A stretch of 64,000 bases of DNA. Origin: CBDCFL01 sp965216135 (GTDB lineage: Bacteria; Pseudomonadota; Alphaproteobacteria; Rhodobacterales; Rhodobacteraceae). Shown piece after piece: positions 8,705 to 18,422 of the stretch. The notes below the pieces were generated by a model, which worked only from the letters and a program-made list of their open reading frames with translations, did not search any database and was not told where the DNA came from. Both the position numbers and the translations under genes were made by a program. The stretch is taken from NCBI GenBank assembly GCA_965216135.1, contig CBDCFL010000014.1, forward strand, positions 1 through 64,000, read 5' to 3'. The first letter of the stretch is position 1, and each line of letters begins with the position of its first letter.

Positions 8705-9727
8705 ATGCGCGTTTATTACGACCGCGATTGCGACATCAACCTGATCAAGGACAAACATGTGGCCATCCTGGGCTATGGATCGCAAGGCCATGCCCATGCG
8801 CTGAACCTGCGCGATTCGGGCGCCAAGAACGTCGCCGTGGCCCTGCGCGAGGGCTCGGCCAGTGCCGCCAAGGCCGAAGATGAAGGACTGCAGGTGATGG
8901 GTATCGCCGAGGCCGCCGCCTGGGCCGATCTGATCATGTTCACCATGCCCGATGAATTGCAGGCCGACACCTGGAACAAATATGTGCGCGACAATATCCG
9001 CGACGGCGCGGCAATCGCCTTTGCCCATGGGCTGAACATCCATTTCGGCCTGATCAACGCGCCCGCGAGCATCGATGTGATCATGATGGCGCCTAAGGGC
9101 CCCGGCCATACGGTGCGCGGCGAATACGTCAAGGGCGGCGGGGTGCCCTGTCTGGTGGCGGTCGATAACGACGCCTCTGGTAAGGCGCTGGAGCTTGGGC
9201 TGTCCTATTGCTCGGCCATCGGAGGCGGACGGTCGGGCATCATCGAGACCAGTTTCCGCGAAGAATGTGAGACCGACCTGTTCGGCGAGCAGGCGGTGCT
9301 GTGTGGTGGGCTGGTTGAATTGATCCGGATGGGCTTTGAGACCCTGGTCGAGGCCGGATATGCGCCCGAGATGGCCTATTTCGAATGCCTGCACGAGGTG
9401 AAGTTGATCGTCGATCTGATTTATGAGGGCGGGATTGCCAATATGAATTACTCGATCAGCAACACCGCGGAATACGGCGAATATGTTTCCGGGCCGCGGG
9501 TTCTGCCCTACACCGAGACCAAGGCGCGGATGAAGGCCATCCTCGACGACATCCAGCAGGGCCGGTTCGTGCGTGACTGGATGGCCGAATGTGCGGTGGG
9601 GCAGCCCTCGTTCAAGGCCACGCGGCGCAACAATGACAGGCACCAGATCGAGGCGGTGGGCGAGACTTTGCGCGGCATGATGCCGTGGATTACGGCGGGG
9701 CGCATGGTGGATAAGGCGAAGAATTAG
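8705..9727 (+). CDS. ilvC: Ketol-acid reductoisomerase
   Basis: 340 residues, short class I enzyme. It converts acetolactate or acetohydroxybutyrate to the dihydroxy acids of valine, leucine and isoleucine synthesis, using NADPH and Mg2+. The N-terminal Rossmann fold carries GYGSQGHAHALNL. The C-terminal knotted helical domain has the metal-binding acids in EECETDLFGEQ and ECLHEVKLIVDLIYEGG. The ATG at 8705 gives the standard start (MRVYYDRDCD); an upstream open frame lacks family similarity. It stands alone, without ilvBH. Confidence 0.97.
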   Translation: MRVYYDRDCDINLIKDKHVAILGYGSQGHAHALNLRDSGAKNVAVALREGSASAAKAEDEGLQVMGIAEAAAWADLIMFTMPDELQADTWNKYVRDNIRDGAAIAFAHGLNIHFGLINAPASIDVIMMAPKGPGHTVRGEYVKGGGVPCLVAVDNDASGKALELGLSYCSAIGGGRSGIIETSFREECETDLFGEQAVLCGGLVELIRMGFETLVEAGYAPEMAYFECLHEVKLIVDLIYEGGIANMNYSISNTAEYGEYVSGPRVLPYTETKARMKAILDDIQQGRFVRDWMAECAVGQPSFKATRRNNDRHQIEAVGETLRGMMPWITAGRMVDKAKN

Positions 9728-9792
9728 GCGGCTGGCGTGGTTGGGTGACGTTGTGCCGCGCCCTTGCCCGGAACAAGGCGCGAAGTGCCGCC

Positions 9793-9927
9793 GGGCAGCG
9801 CCCGACCGCCCTGATGGGCGGGCGCTCCCTGACCACCTGTTTCACCCGAATGAACGTAAGATGCGGCGGCACCATAAAGCGCAGACCTCAACCGACAGAG
9901 GCGCCCACCCGCGGTCTGGCGCTGCCC
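9793..9927. repeat. 133-bp class palindromic repeat, copy 1
   Basis: Bounded by GGGCAGCGCCCGACCGC at 9793-9809 and its inverted copy with one mismatch at 9911-9927. The interior shares long stretches with copies at 40799-40931 and 58509-59851 (for example CACCCGAA, GATG.GGCGG, AAAGCG.AGACCTC, GGCGCCCACCC). Similarity continues ~40 bp outside the left end (CCCGGAACA...). It fills the ilvC / oxidoreductase intergenic space (9728-9946), which holds no gene. Confidence 0.75.
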
Positions 9928-9946
9928 TCGGTTGGAGGTGCGGCGT

Positions 9947-11263
9947 CTAATCTGCAGCCCGCGCAAAGCGGGACAGCCGAAACGTGCCAAGATCATGGCC
10001 GGGATCGCGGGCCATAACCATGTCGGCCAGCACCCGGCCAATGCCCGGCGCGATGCCAAAGCCGTGGCCGCTGGTGCCGGTGGCCAGGGTCAGACCGGGC
10101 AATGCGGCGACATGATCTATGACCGGCACGATGTCGGGCATCAAATCGATCATCCCGGCCCAGGATTGGCGCAACTGAACCGGGCCGAATTGCGGAAACA
10201 GGCGATGAAAGCGACGCAGCATCTGACGCAACCGGCGCGGGTTGGCGGCGGGGTTGAGGACGCGCATGGCTTCAAACGGCGTCGGCCGGTCGGCTGGCCA
10301 GCGGCGCGCGGTGGTCCAGGCGTCGGGGTAACCCCTGGGTGCGGCGGGCCAATAGCGGGTGCCGAACGGATTGGCGGCCAGTGTAGGGATAAAGCGGGGC
10401 AGATGGCGAAAGCTGTCGGGGCCGATGAAAAGCTCATGAAAAAACGCCGGTGCCAGCGTGTAGCCGCCATCGGCGCGCAGGCGCAGCGCCAGTTCGTCGT
10501 CGCCGACACCGCCGGTGAACGCCAGCTGCGGCATCGGCCCGGTTGCCGCAACCGTCGCGCGGACCGCCAGCTGTGGAATGCTGAGGCCATGGTTGCGCAA
10601 AAACAGCGCTGACCATGCCCCACCGGCCAGGATAACGCGATCGGCTTTGATCAGGCCCTTTTCGGTGACGACACCCGAGACCTGACCGGCGGTCATATCC
10701 AACGCGCGGGCGGCACAATATTCAGCGATCACAACGCCTTGGGCGGCCAGCGCCCGGGCCAGTGCCGGGATGGCGACCCAGGGTTCGACGCGTGCATCTG
10801 ACGGCGTATGTATGCCGCCGCGATAGGTAGTCGCGGCTTCCGGCACCAGCGCGGCCAGCTGACCGCCGGTCAGCATCCGGCTGTCGAGGCCGTGCCCGCG
10901 CGCAATGTCGAGCCAGCCCTCAAACCGGGCCATGCGCTTGTCGGATTGGGCGCAATAGAGGATGCCCGATTGCTGAAAGCCGAGGTCCATCTGCGCGGCC
11001 AGGTCGGTCCAGTGGCGCATCGCCTCGAGCATGATCGGCAATTCGCCAGGATCGCGCAGCTGCTGGCGCAGCCAGCCCCAATTGCGGGTGGATTGCTCGG
11101 CGCCGACACGGCCTTTTTCGACAACCACCGCGCGCTGGCCCGATTTGGTCAGAAACCACGCAGCCATGATGCCGATAATGCCGCCGCCGATGATGACGAC
11201 ATCGGCACTGGCGGGCGGTTGGTTCGGGAAGGTAGCGGGCCTCTGACCGGCAAAATCAAACAT
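9947..11263 (-). CDS. FAD-dependent D-amino-acid oxidase/dehydrogenase-type oxidoreductase
   Basis: 438 residues of the DAO family. The FAD-binding motif is GGGIIG at residues 26-31 in VVIIGGGIIGIMAAWFL, and the closing C-terminal FAD segment is TGTSGHGFGIAPGIGRVLAD. The family includes D-amino acid dehydrogenase, sarcosine and opine oxidases; the substrate cannot be set. The gene starts four bases after the stop of the M20 deacylase gene and shares its direction, so they form an operon. The divergent peptide importer suggests work on imported amino compounds. Confidence 0.88.
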   Translation of the reverse strand: MFDFAGQRPATFPNQPPASADVVIIGGGIIGIMAAWFLTKSGQRAVVVEKGRVGAEQSTRNWGWLRQQLRDPGELPIMLEAMRHWTDLAAQMDLGFQQSGILYCAQSDKRMARFEGWLDIARGHGLDSRMLTGGQLAALVPEAATTYRGGIHTPSDARVEPWVAIPALARALAAQGVVIAEYCAARALDMTAGQVSGVVTEKGLIKADRVILAGGAWSALFLRNHGLSIPQLAVRATVAATGPMPQLAFTGGVGDDELALRLRADGGYTLAPAFFHELFIGPDSFRHLPRFIPTLAANPFGTRYWPAAPRGYPDAWTTARRWPADRPTPFEAMRVLNPAANPRRLRQMLRRFHRLFPQFGPVQLRQSWAGMIDLMPDIVPVIDHVAALPGLTLATGTSGHGFGIAPGIGRVLADMVMARDPGHDLGTFRLSRFARAAD

Positions 11264-11267
11264 TGGC

Positions 11268-12425
11268 TCACGCAGCCAGCATGTCGATCAGCCGGTCCAT
11301 GAAGCGCTGACCGGCCTGAAATTGTTCGACGCTGATAAACTCGTCGCCCTGATGGGCCTGGGCGATGTCGCCGGGCCCGCAAATGACAGAGGAATAGCCG
11401 CGCGCCTGAAACTGGCCTGCTTCGGTGCCGTAGCTGACCACGTGTGTGGCATTGTCGCCGGTCAGCGTGCGGGCGATGGCCTCGGCCTCGCCGCCGGCCT
11501 CTTGTTGCAGGCCGGGGATTTCGGCGCGTTCGGTCAGGGTGATCGCGGCATCGGGATGGACCGCTTTCATGCCCGCCTCGATCCTGGCAACTTCGTCCAG
11601 CAGGCGGGCGCGCCAGCCGTCAAGCGGCTCGGTCGGCACGGCGCGAAAGCCAATGGCGAAATGACATTTCCCGGCGGTGATGTTATGTGCGGTGCCCCCG
11701 GAGATCATGCCGACATGAATGTTGGTATAGGGCGGGTCGTAGGTGGCGGCGACGCCATCAGGCGTTGCGGCGGCATTTTCGGCGTTCGTCCGGTTGGCCC
11801 AGTCGATCAGCCTGGCACCTTCCATGATGGCGTTGACGCCCTGGTACATGATCGAACTGTGAACCTCATGTCCGGTGATCGCCACGTCATAGATGACCGA
11901 GCCCTTGTGGCCGGTGACCGCCTGCATGCGGGAAGGCTCTCCGATGATTGAGCAAGATGATCTGGGCATGTCCACCAAGATGCGCTCGATCATCGGCGGC
12001 GCGCCGGTGCAACCGACCTCTTCGTCATAGGACAGGGCCAGTTGCAAGGGCCGCGACAGGCCGCGCATCTGGGCATCAACCAGCGCGCGCAGCGCCAGCG
12101 CGTCAAAGCCCTTCATGTCGCAGGTGCCGCGGCCGAAATATTTACCGTCGCGTTCGCTCACCGCCCAGGGGCTGGCGGTCCAGGTCTGCCCATCGACCGG
12201 CACGACATCGGTATGGCCGGACAAGAGCACGCCGCCGTCGGCCGCGGGGCCGACATGGGCATAGATCGCGGCGTTGATTCCGTCGGGCGCGTCCATACGG
12301 TGCCAGCGGATGTTGTGCGCAGCCAGAAGTTCCTGCACCCAGTCAACCAGCGCCAGATTGCCGTCGCGGCTAACCGTCTGGAAGGACACGAGTTTGTCCA
12401 TGAGCTGTTTTGCCGTCAGGTTCAT
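11268..12425 (-). CDS. argE: Acetylornithine deacetylase-type M20 metallopeptidase
   Basis: 385 residues, M20 family, closest in style to ArgE, which removes acetyl from N-acetylornithine. Metal ligands and catalytic residues are visible: His71 and Asp73 in GHTDVVP, the bridging Asp in CDMKGF, the Glu pair in YDEEVGC, and His in AQAHQGDEF. The dimerisation domain lies between (HEVHSSIMYQGVNAI). The ATG at 12425 follows CAGGGGCAC; the longer frame from 12479 adds a non-family tail. It is the first gene of a two-gene operon with the FAD oxidoreductase. A related amidohydrolase activity (for example formylglutamate or acyl-amino acid) is possible, so argE is a best guess. Confidence 0.82.
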   Translation of the reverse strand: MNLTAKQLMDKLVSFQTVSRDGNLALVDWVQELLAAHNIRWHRMDAPDGINAAIYAHVGPAADGGVLLSGHTDVVPVDGQTWTASPWAVSERDGKYFGRGTCDMKGFDALALRALVDAQMRGLSRPLQLALSYDEEVGCTGAPPMIERILVDMPRSSCSIIGEPSRMQAVTGHKGSVIYDVAITGHEVHSSIMYQGVNAIMEGARLIDWANRTNAENAAATPDGVAATYDPPYTNIHVGMISGGTAHNITAGKCHFAIGFRAVPTEPLDGWRARLLDEVARIEAGMKAVHPDAAITLTERAEIPGLQQEAGGEAEAIARTLTGDNATHVVSYGTEAGQFQARGYSSVICGPGDIAQAHQGDEFISVEQFQAGQRFMDRLIDMLAA

Positions 12426-12640
12426 GTGCCCCTGCTGCCGCGTGGTCAAGATTGACAAACCCTGCGCGTCCCGGATCAATCGGTCAAGTTCGCAAATTGA
12501 GCTTCATCGCATAAGCAACCAAAACCAAGTAGAGGCTTGCGATGCACAATTCCGGCGCTAAGGTGCAAAAGCCTGTAGCCAATTCATACCGACCGGAAAA
12601 AATCCGGCAATAACAGACCGAACCGCAGGGAGGTTCGCCT

Positions 12641-13639
12641 ATGCCCGATGGGGGCACGTCCGTTCTCGATGTGAGGGATCTAAAGACTGTGTTTCACACC
12701 CGTTCGGGTGAGGTTCACGCTGTCAATTCCGTAACTTTTGATCTCAAGCCCGGCGAATTGCTGGGCGTGGTGGGCGAGAGCGGATCGGGCAAATCGGTGA
12801 CGATGATGTCGCTGATCGGTCTGCTGCCAAGCCCGCCTGCTGAAGTGCGCGGCGGCGAGGTTCTGTTTGACGGTGAGAACCTTTTGCAGGCCAGCGATGA
12901 CCATTTACGCGACATTCGCGGCGCGCGGATCGGTATGGTGTTTCAGGATCCGATGACCTCGCTGAACCCGGTATTCACCGTCGGCTATCAGCTATCCGAA
13001 CCATTGCGCCGGCATATGGGGTTGTCCAAAAAGGCCGCACGGGCCCGCGCGATTGAACTCTTGGAACTGGTCGGCATCCCGGACCCGGCGCAGCGCCTTG
13101 CAGATTTCCCGCACCAGTTTTCCGGCGGAATGCGCCAGCGGGTCATGATCGCCATCGCGTTGGCCTGCGACCCGCAGGTGCTGATCGCTGACGAACCAAC
13201 GACTGCGCTGGATGTCACCATTCAGGCGCAAATATTAGAGCTGATCAAGGAGCTGCGCCACAAACTTGGCATGGCGATCATCTGGATCACCCATGATCTC
13301 GGCGTGATTGCCGGCATCGCCGACCGGGTGATGGTGATGTATGGTGGCCAGATCGTGGAACAGGCGCCGGTGAAAGAGCTGTTCGCCGACCCGCGCCATC
13401 CCTATACGCGGGCTTTGCTGCAGACGATCCCGGCGCTGCATGGGGTGCGCGACGAAAAATTGCAGGTGATCGAGGGCCAGCCGCCGATTATGGCGGGCGC
13501 GCCGACCGCATGTCCGTTCCGCGACCGCTGTGTCCACGCGTTTGAGCGCTGCGAGGTTGAAAACCCGGTGCGCCGGATCGTCGCCGCGGATCATGACGTC
13601 GCGTGCCACTGGGATGCAAACGGGGGGGACGATGGCTGA
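12641..13639 (+). CDS. dppD: Dipeptide/oligopeptide ABC transporter ATP-binding protein (DppD type)
   Basis: 332 residues. It has Walker A GESGSGKS at 45-52, Q-loop FQDPMTSLNP, signature FSGGMRQR, Walker B VLIADEPTTALD and switch His in ITHDLGV. The C-terminal oligopeptide-transporter extension has a Cys cluster (CPFRDRCVHAFERC) of the kind that binds an Fe-S cluster in DppD/OppD proteins. ATG at 12641 with AGGGAGG upstream. First gene of a five-gene operon dppD-F-A-B-C powering uptake of peptides or related amino compounds; its stop overlaps the next start by eight bases. Confidence 0.92.
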   Translation: MPDGGTSVLDVRDLKTVFHTRSGEVHAVNSVTFDLKPGELLGVVGESGSGKSVTMMSLIGLLPSPPAEVRGGEVLFDGENLLQASDDHLRDIRGARIGMVFQDPMTSLNPVFTVGYQLSEPLRRHMGLSKKAARARAIELLELVGIPDPAQRLADFPHQFSGGMRQRVMIAIALACDPQVLIADEPTTALDVTIQAQILELIKELRHKLGMAIIWITHDLGVIAGIADRVMVMYGGQIVEQAPVKELFADPRHPYTRALLQTIPALHGVRDEKLQVIEGQPPIMAGAPTACPFRDRCVHAFERCEVENPVRRIVAADHDVACHWDANGGDDG

Positions 13640-14651
13640 CGGCAGCGCCCCGCGCAAACTGGTCGAGGTGAGCGATCTGGTGATGCATTTCCCGATCCAC
13701 GCGGGCGTGCTGCGCCGCCGGGTGGGCGAGGTGAAGGCCGTCGACGGCATCAGTTTCGACATATTCGAGGGCGAAACGCTGGGCCTGGTCGGCGAGAGCG
13801 GATGCGGCAAATCCACCGTCGGGCGCGCTATCCTGCGGCTTTACGATCTTACCGGCGGGTCGGTGGTGATTGACGGCGATGAGATTGGCGATATGCCGAT
13901 GAACGTGCTGCGCCCCAAGCGCCCGTCCATGCAGATGGTGTTTCAGGACCCGCAGGCGTGTTTGAACCCGCGCATGACGGTGGCCCATATCATCGGTGAG
14001 CCGCTGACAGAGCACACCAAGCTCAACAAGGATGAAAAACTCGCGCGTATTCATGAGCTTATGGATGCGGTGGGCCTAAACCGCAATTTCGCCAACCGTT
14101 ACCCGCATGAATTTTCCGGTGGCCAGCGGCAGCGGATCGGCATTGCCCGCGCCCTGGCGCTGAACCCGAAATTCATCGTCTGTGATGAGCCGATCGCGGC
14201 GCTGGATGTGTCCATTCAGGCCCAAGTGGTGAACCTGCTGGAAGAGCTGCAGGACCGGTTCGGTCTGACCTATCTGTTCATCAGTCACGACCTTTCGATG
14301 GTGCGCCATATCGCTGACCGTGTGGCGGTGATGTATCTGGGCAAGGTGGTCGAGCTGGCCGACCGCGATACGCTTTATGAAGACCCGCAGCATCCTTATA
14401 CCAAAGCCCTGTTGAGCGCGGTGCCGGAGCCCGACCCCAGTGCCACTGCAGGGCCGGGTCGCGTTATCCTTGAGGGCGATGTCCCGAGCCCGTCGAACCC
14501 GCCGCAGGGGTGTAATTTCTGCACGCGGTGTCCGTCGGTGATGGACATCTGCCGCCAGATCGACCCCGAATTTAACGAAACAGAGCCAGGCCGCTTTGTG
14601 GCCTGTCACCTGATCACCCAAAATAACCAAAACGCCGGACAAGCGGCGTGA
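13632..14651 (+). CDS. dppF: Dipeptide/oligopeptide ABC transporter ATP-binding protein (DppF type)
   Basis: 339 residues. Walker A is GESGCGKST, Q-loop FQDPQACLNP, signature FSGGQRQR, Walker B FIVCDEPIAALD and switch ISHDLSM. The C-terminal extension again holds a Cys cluster (CNFCTRCPSVMDIC). The start ATG at 13632 lies inside the end of dppD; a longer in-frame reading from 13530 only re-reads dppD sequence. It pairs with DppD as the second nucleotide-binding subunit. A 49-bp gap with AGGGAGAA leads to the binding-protein gene. Confidence 0.92.
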   Translation: MADGSAPRKLVEVSDLVMHFPIHAGVLRRRVGEVKAVDGISFDIFEGETLGLVGESGCGKSTVGRAILRLYDLTGGSVVIDGDEIGDMPMNVLRPKRPSMQMVFQDPQACLNPRMTVAHIIGEPLTEHTKLNKDEKLARIHELMDAVGLNRNFANRYPHEFSGGQRQRIGIARALALNPKFIVCDEPIAALDVSIQAQVVNLLEELQDRFGLTYLFISHDLSMVRHIADRVAVMYLGKVVELADRDTLYEDPQHPYTKALLSAVPEPDPSATAGPGRVILEGDVPSPSNPPQGCNFCTRCPSVMDICRQIDPEFNETEPGRFVACHLITQNNQNAGQAA

Positions 14652-14700
14652 GACCAGAGGCAAAGAGCTAAACCATATGTAACCAGGGAGAACTAACGAA

Positions 14701-16398
14701 ATGAAATTCAAGACAATTCTCTTCAGCGCCGCCGCGGCTTTCGCGCTGGCACCCATGGCCCAGGCCGAGCGAGGCTCGGACGGCCATCTCAACATCATCT
14801 ACTGGCAAGCGGCTTCGATCCTGAACCCGTTCCTTTCGGGCGGCACCAAGGATACAGAATCAGCCTCGATGATCATCGAACCGCTGGCCCGTTATGACGA
14901 AAACGGCAGCATGGTCGCCTGGCTGGTTGACGAACTTCCAACCGTTGCCAACGGCGGAGTCTCTGAAGATCTGACATCGATCACGTGGAAGCTAACAGCT
15001 GGCATCAAGTGGTCAGATGGCAGCGATTTCACGGCACATGACGTTATTTTTACTGCCGATTACTGCATGCATCCGGAAGGCGGCTGTGCGCAGGAAACCA
15101 AGTTCGGTGACGTCGTCAGCGTCGAAGCGCTGGACGATCTGACCGTTAAGATCACGTTCGGCAAACCCAAGCCTTTCCCGTACGGACCGTTTGTCGGCAA
15201 TGAAAGCCCGATCATCCAGGCGGCCCAATTTGCCAATTGCGTTGGCGCAGGCGCGCCAACTTGTACCGAGCAGAACTTTGGCCCACATGGCACGGGGCCG
15301 TTTCGTGTGACAGAGTTCCGCGCCAACGACGTGATCTCGCTAGAAGCCAATCCGCATTATCGTGATGCGGACAAACCGGCCTTTGCCACCGTCACGTTCA
15401 AAGGTGGCGGCGACGCTGCCGCGGCTGCGCGCGCGGTGCTGGAAACCGGCGAGTTCGACTATGCCTGGAACCTGCAGATCGACCCCAATGTGCTCAACAA
15501 GATGGCTGGTGCTGGAAAAGGCACCGTGGTTTCTTCATATGGCACCTCGGTCGAACGGCTGATGGTAAATTTGTCAAATCCTGACCCGGACCTCGGCGAC
15601 GTCCGCTCGACCCTTGAAGGCGGACCGCATCCGTTCCTGACTGATGCGGCTGTTCGCAAGGCGCTGTCACTGGCCATTGATCGCAATCTTCTGGCGGAAG
15701 TTGGCTATGGCGCTGCCGGCACGGCCACGTGCAACGTGCTTCCGGCACCTGCGATCTATGCCTCTACCGCGAACGACGATTGCCTTGTTCAGGACGTTGC
15801 GGCAGCAAATGCCGCGCTGGACGATGCAGGCTGGGTCATGGGGTCTGATGGCGTTCGCGTCAAAGATGGTGTGCGTCTGTCAATTCTCTACCAAACGTCA
15901 ACCAATGCTGTCCGTCAGGACACACAAGCCTTGGTCAAGCAGTGGTGGGGCGATATCGGCGTTGAAACCGAGCTGAAAAATATCGACGCGGCTGTCTTCT
16001 TTGGCGGCGATCAGTCCAGCCCGGACACCTACCAGAAGATCTTTGCTGACATCGAGATGTATACCAACAACTTTGCCGGCACCGATCCCGAGGCCTACAT
16101 GGCCAACTGGATTTGTTCAGAAATACCGGAGCCCGGAAATAACTGGCTTGGCGGGAATATGCCGCGTTACTGCAACGACGGCTACGATGCCCTTGTCAGT
16201 GAGATGGGCAAGACGGCTGACCTGAACGAGCGTGCACGCCTTGCCATGGCGATGAACGACATGCTGGTGCAGGAAGGCGCGATGATCCCGTTGATCCACC
16301 GCGGCGACGTATCTGCGCATGCCAACACACTTGGCGGCGTCAAGATGAATTCCTGGGACAGCGAGCTTTGGAATATCGCTGACTGGCACCGCCAGTAA
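14701..16398 (+). CDS. dppA: Periplasmic peptide-binding protein, family 5
   Basis: 565 residues. A signal peptide with a short Ala-rich hydrophobic core ends at AQA (residue 22), so the mature protein is periplasmic. The remainder is a typical SBP_bac_5 fold: WKLTAGIKWSDGSDFTAHDV, GTGPFRVTEF, and AVRKALSLAIDRNLLAEVGYG. Several Cys residues (YCMHPEGGCAQ, NCVGAGAPTC, CNVLPAP, CLVQD) could form periplasmic disulphides. It delivers substrate to the DppBC channel. Substrates of this family include peptides, opines and amino acid derivatives. It is followed by a stable hairpin before dppB, consistent with higher expression than the membrane genes. Confidence 0.92.
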   Translation: MKFKTILFSAAAAFALAPMAQAERGSDGHLNIIYWQAASILNPFLSGGTKDTESASMIIEPLARYDENGSMVAWLVDELPTVANGGVSEDLTSITWKLTAGIKWSDGSDFTAHDVIFTADYCMHPEGGCAQETKFGDVVSVEALDDLTVKITFGKPKPFPYGPFVGNESPIIQAAQFANCVGAGAPTCTEQNFGPHGTGPFRVTEFRANDVISLEANPHYRDADKPAFATVTFKGGGDAAAAARAVLETGEFDYAWNLQIDPNVLNKMAGAGKGTVVSSYGTSVERLMVNLSNPDPDLGDVRSTLEGGPHPFLTDAAVRKALSLAIDRNLLAEVGYGAAGTATCNVLPAPAIYASTANDDCLVQDVAAANAALDDAGWVMGSDGVRVKDGVRLSILYQTSTNAVRQDTQALVKQWWGDIGVETELKNIDAAVFFGGDQSSPDTYQKIFADIEMYTNNFAGTDPEAYMANWICSEIPEPGNNWLGGNMPRYCNDGYDALVSEMGKTADLNERARLAMAMNDMLVQEGAMIPLIHRGDVSAHANTLGGVKMNSWDSELWNIADWHRQ

Positions 16399-16420
16399 TC
16401 CCAGCAATCAACGAAAACCG

Positions 16421-16442
16421 GGGTGGGCAGAAATGCCCACCC
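16421..16442 (+). promoter_or_regulatory. Intercistronic hairpin between dppA and dppB
   Basis: Perfect 9-bp stem GGGTGGGCA / TGCCCACCC closed by a GAAA tetraloop and not followed by a T run. Such hairpins after binding-protein genes usually protect the upstream mRNA from 3' decay, or reduce read-through. Confidence 0.7.
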
Positions 16443-16480
16443 TATCCTGCCCACGAGTGATCTGAACCAAGGCTCCGCTG

Positions 16481-17509
16481 ATGCTGAACTACACAATCCG
16501 CCGATTGCTGTTCACCATTCCGGTGCTTTTGTTCATATCTTTCATCATCTTTTTGCTTTTGGATCTGGCACCCAACGATCCAACCGGCAATCTGCCGCTG
16601 ACCATTCCGCCGGATGTGCGCGAGAAAATCCGTGAGAGCCTGGGTCTGGGTGAGCCCATTCACATCCGGTACTACAAATGGTGCGTGCAGTTCTTCGTCA
16701 ACGAACCGCTGAACATCATCGATAAGATATTCGACACTTGTATCGGTGCCTGCGAGGACCGGCTGCGGGTGCAAAGCTGGGCGACGCGCTCACCGGTTGT
16801 TGATCTGATCGTTGAGCGTATGCCCCAGACGCTGTGGGTGGTTGGCATGTCTTATGTCGTGGGCATCCTTTTGGCGATCCCGATCGGTGTCTATTCGGCC
16901 TACCGCCAATACAGCTGGTTCGATCAGGCCGGCACGTTCGTTTCAATGGTCGGATTTTCGGTGCCGACGTTTTTTACCGGGGTTCTGCTGATCGTGGTTT
17001 TCTCGGTCATGGTCCCGACCGACAGCTTTTTCTGGTTCCCGTCGATTTACGACACCACCCACAAAGTCACCGATCTTGCGAGTTTCGGTTTCCAGATCAG
17101 GCAAATGGCGATGCCGGTCTTTGTTCTGGCGCTGTTTAATGCGGCCCAGATCAGCCGGTTCATGCGCGCCTCGATGCTGGATAATCTCAACCAGGATTAC
17201 GTGCGCACAGCGCGCGCCAAGGGGTTGACCGAACGGGTGGTGGTGTTGGTCCATGTTCTGCGCAATTCGCTGATCCCGGTGGTGACCGTGATCGCGCTGG
17301 GCGTGCCGCAGGTCTTTGGCGGGGCGATCATCACCGAGCAGGTGTTCAAGGTTAACGGGCTGGGCCAGTTGCTGATCATCGGTATCCAGGGCGCCGATAT
17401 TCCGCTGGTGCAGACGCTGACGTTTATCTTCGCCATCCTGATCGTGCTGTTCAACCTGGTCGCGGATGTCCTCTACGGAATTCTTGACCCAAGGATCCGC
17501 TATGACTGA
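16481..17509 (+). CDS. dppB: Peptide ABC transporter permease (DppB type)
   Basis: 342 residues. An N-terminal membrane helix (LLFTIPVLLFISFIIFLLLD) is followed by a periplasmic loop (~45-115) and five further helices. The EAA loop DYVRTARAKGL.ERVV..HVLRNSLIPV contacts the ATPases. Inner-membrane channel half of the importer with DppC. The ATG at 16481 starts the usual MLNYTIRRLL. It overlaps dppC by eight bases, which implies translational coupling. Confidence 0.92.
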   Translation: MLNYTIRRLLFTIPVLLFISFIIFLLLDLAPNDPTGNLPLTIPPDVREKIRESLGLGEPIHIRYYKWCVQFFVNEPLNIIDKIFDTCIGACEDRLRVQSWATRSPVVDLIVERMPQTLWVVGMSYVVGILLAIPIGVYSAYRQYSWFDQAGTFVSMVGFSVPTFFTGVLLIVVFSVMVPTDSFFWFPSIYDTTHKVTDLASFGFQIRQMAMPVFVLALFNAAQISRFMRASMLDNLNQDYVRTARAKGLTERVVVLVHVLRNSLIPVVTVIALGVPQVFGGAIITEQVFKVNGLGQLLIIGIQGADIPLVQTLTFIFAILIVLFNLVADVLYGILDPRIRYD

Positions 17510-18422
17510 CGCCACCGTCCAAACTCAGGCCGCGACCTTCCGGCCCGACCGCAACCAATGGCTGGATGTCTGGGATCAGTTCAAGACCCACCGCGGCGCG
17601 GTGCTGGGCATGGCGTTTTTCATCTTCGTGTCGCTGCTGGTGGTGTTCGGGCCGTGGCTCTGGACGCTGGAGCCGAATTTCATCGACATCCCCGCAAAAA
17701 ATCAGGGGCCATCGCTGGCTCATCCGCTGGGCACCGACCAGCTGGGCCGCGATACATTTGCGCAGGTGCTGGCGGGCGGGCGCGTGTCCCTGGCGGTGGG
17801 GGTTGTGGCGATGCTGCTGGCGCTGGTGCTGGGCACCTTTGTGGGCGTGGTTGCCGGCTATTTCAAACGGCTGGACGGGCCACTGATGCGGCTGACCGAT
17901 CTGTTCCTGGCGCTGCCGCTGTTGCCGCTCTTGCTGGTGATCATCATGCTCTGGCGCGATCCTTTGCGAGCGGCGTTCGGGCCGGAAACCGGTATCTTCA
18001 TCCTGATCGTTTTCGTGATCGGCATCACCAGCTGGATGCAGACTGCGCGGATTGTGCGTGGCGATGTGCTGGCGCTGAAGGAACGCGAGTTTGTGCTGGC
18101 AGCACGCTCGATCGGCACGCCCAACCAGCGCATGATCACGCGACACATCCTGCCCAATGTGATGTCGCCGATCATGGTGTCGGCGACGCTGGGGATTGCC
18201 AACGCGATCATCACCGAAAGCGCGCTGTCGTTTCTGGGCCTCGGATTTCCATCCGATTTCCCGACCTGGGGGCGGCTGTTGTTTGACTCGACCAATTTCA
18301 TGACGCTGAACCCGGAACGGGTGATCTGGCCGGGGCTGGCGATTTCGCTGACGGTGCTGTCGGTGAACTACATTGGCGATGGGTTGCGCGATGCGCTTGA
18401 TCCGCGGATCAGGGGGCGGTAG
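17502..18422 (+). CDS. dppC: Peptide ABC transporter permease (DppC type)
   Basis: 306 residues. A cytoplasmic N terminus precedes a first helix (GAVLGMAFFIFVSLLVVFGPW) and five further membrane segments. The EAA motif is EFVLAARSIGTPNQRMITRHILPNV. The ATG at 17502 lies within the end of dppB; the in-frame extension from 17466 re-reads dppB. Last gene of the importer operon. An 8-bp tandem repeat array begins 125 bp after its stop. Confidence 0.92.
   Translation: MTDATVQTQAATFRPDRNQWLDVWDQFKTHRGAVLGMAFFIFVSLLVVFGPWLWTLEPNFIDIPAKNQGPSLAHPLGTDQLGRDTFAQVLAGGRVSLAVGVVAMLLALVLGTFVGVVAGYFKRLDGPLMRLTDLFLALPLLPLLLVIIMLWRDPLRAAFGPETGIFILIVFVIGITSWMQTARIVRGDVLALKEREFVLAARSIGTPNQRMITRHILPNVMSPIMVSATLGIANAIITESALSFLGLGFPSDFPTWGRLLFDSTNFMTLNPERVIWPGLAISLTVLSVNYIGDGLRDALDPRIRGR

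Noticed and set aside
12594..12608. CCGGAAAAAATCCGG hairpin before dppD as a riboswitch
   Set aside because: Only a 4-5 bp stem; no recognisable aptamer core.
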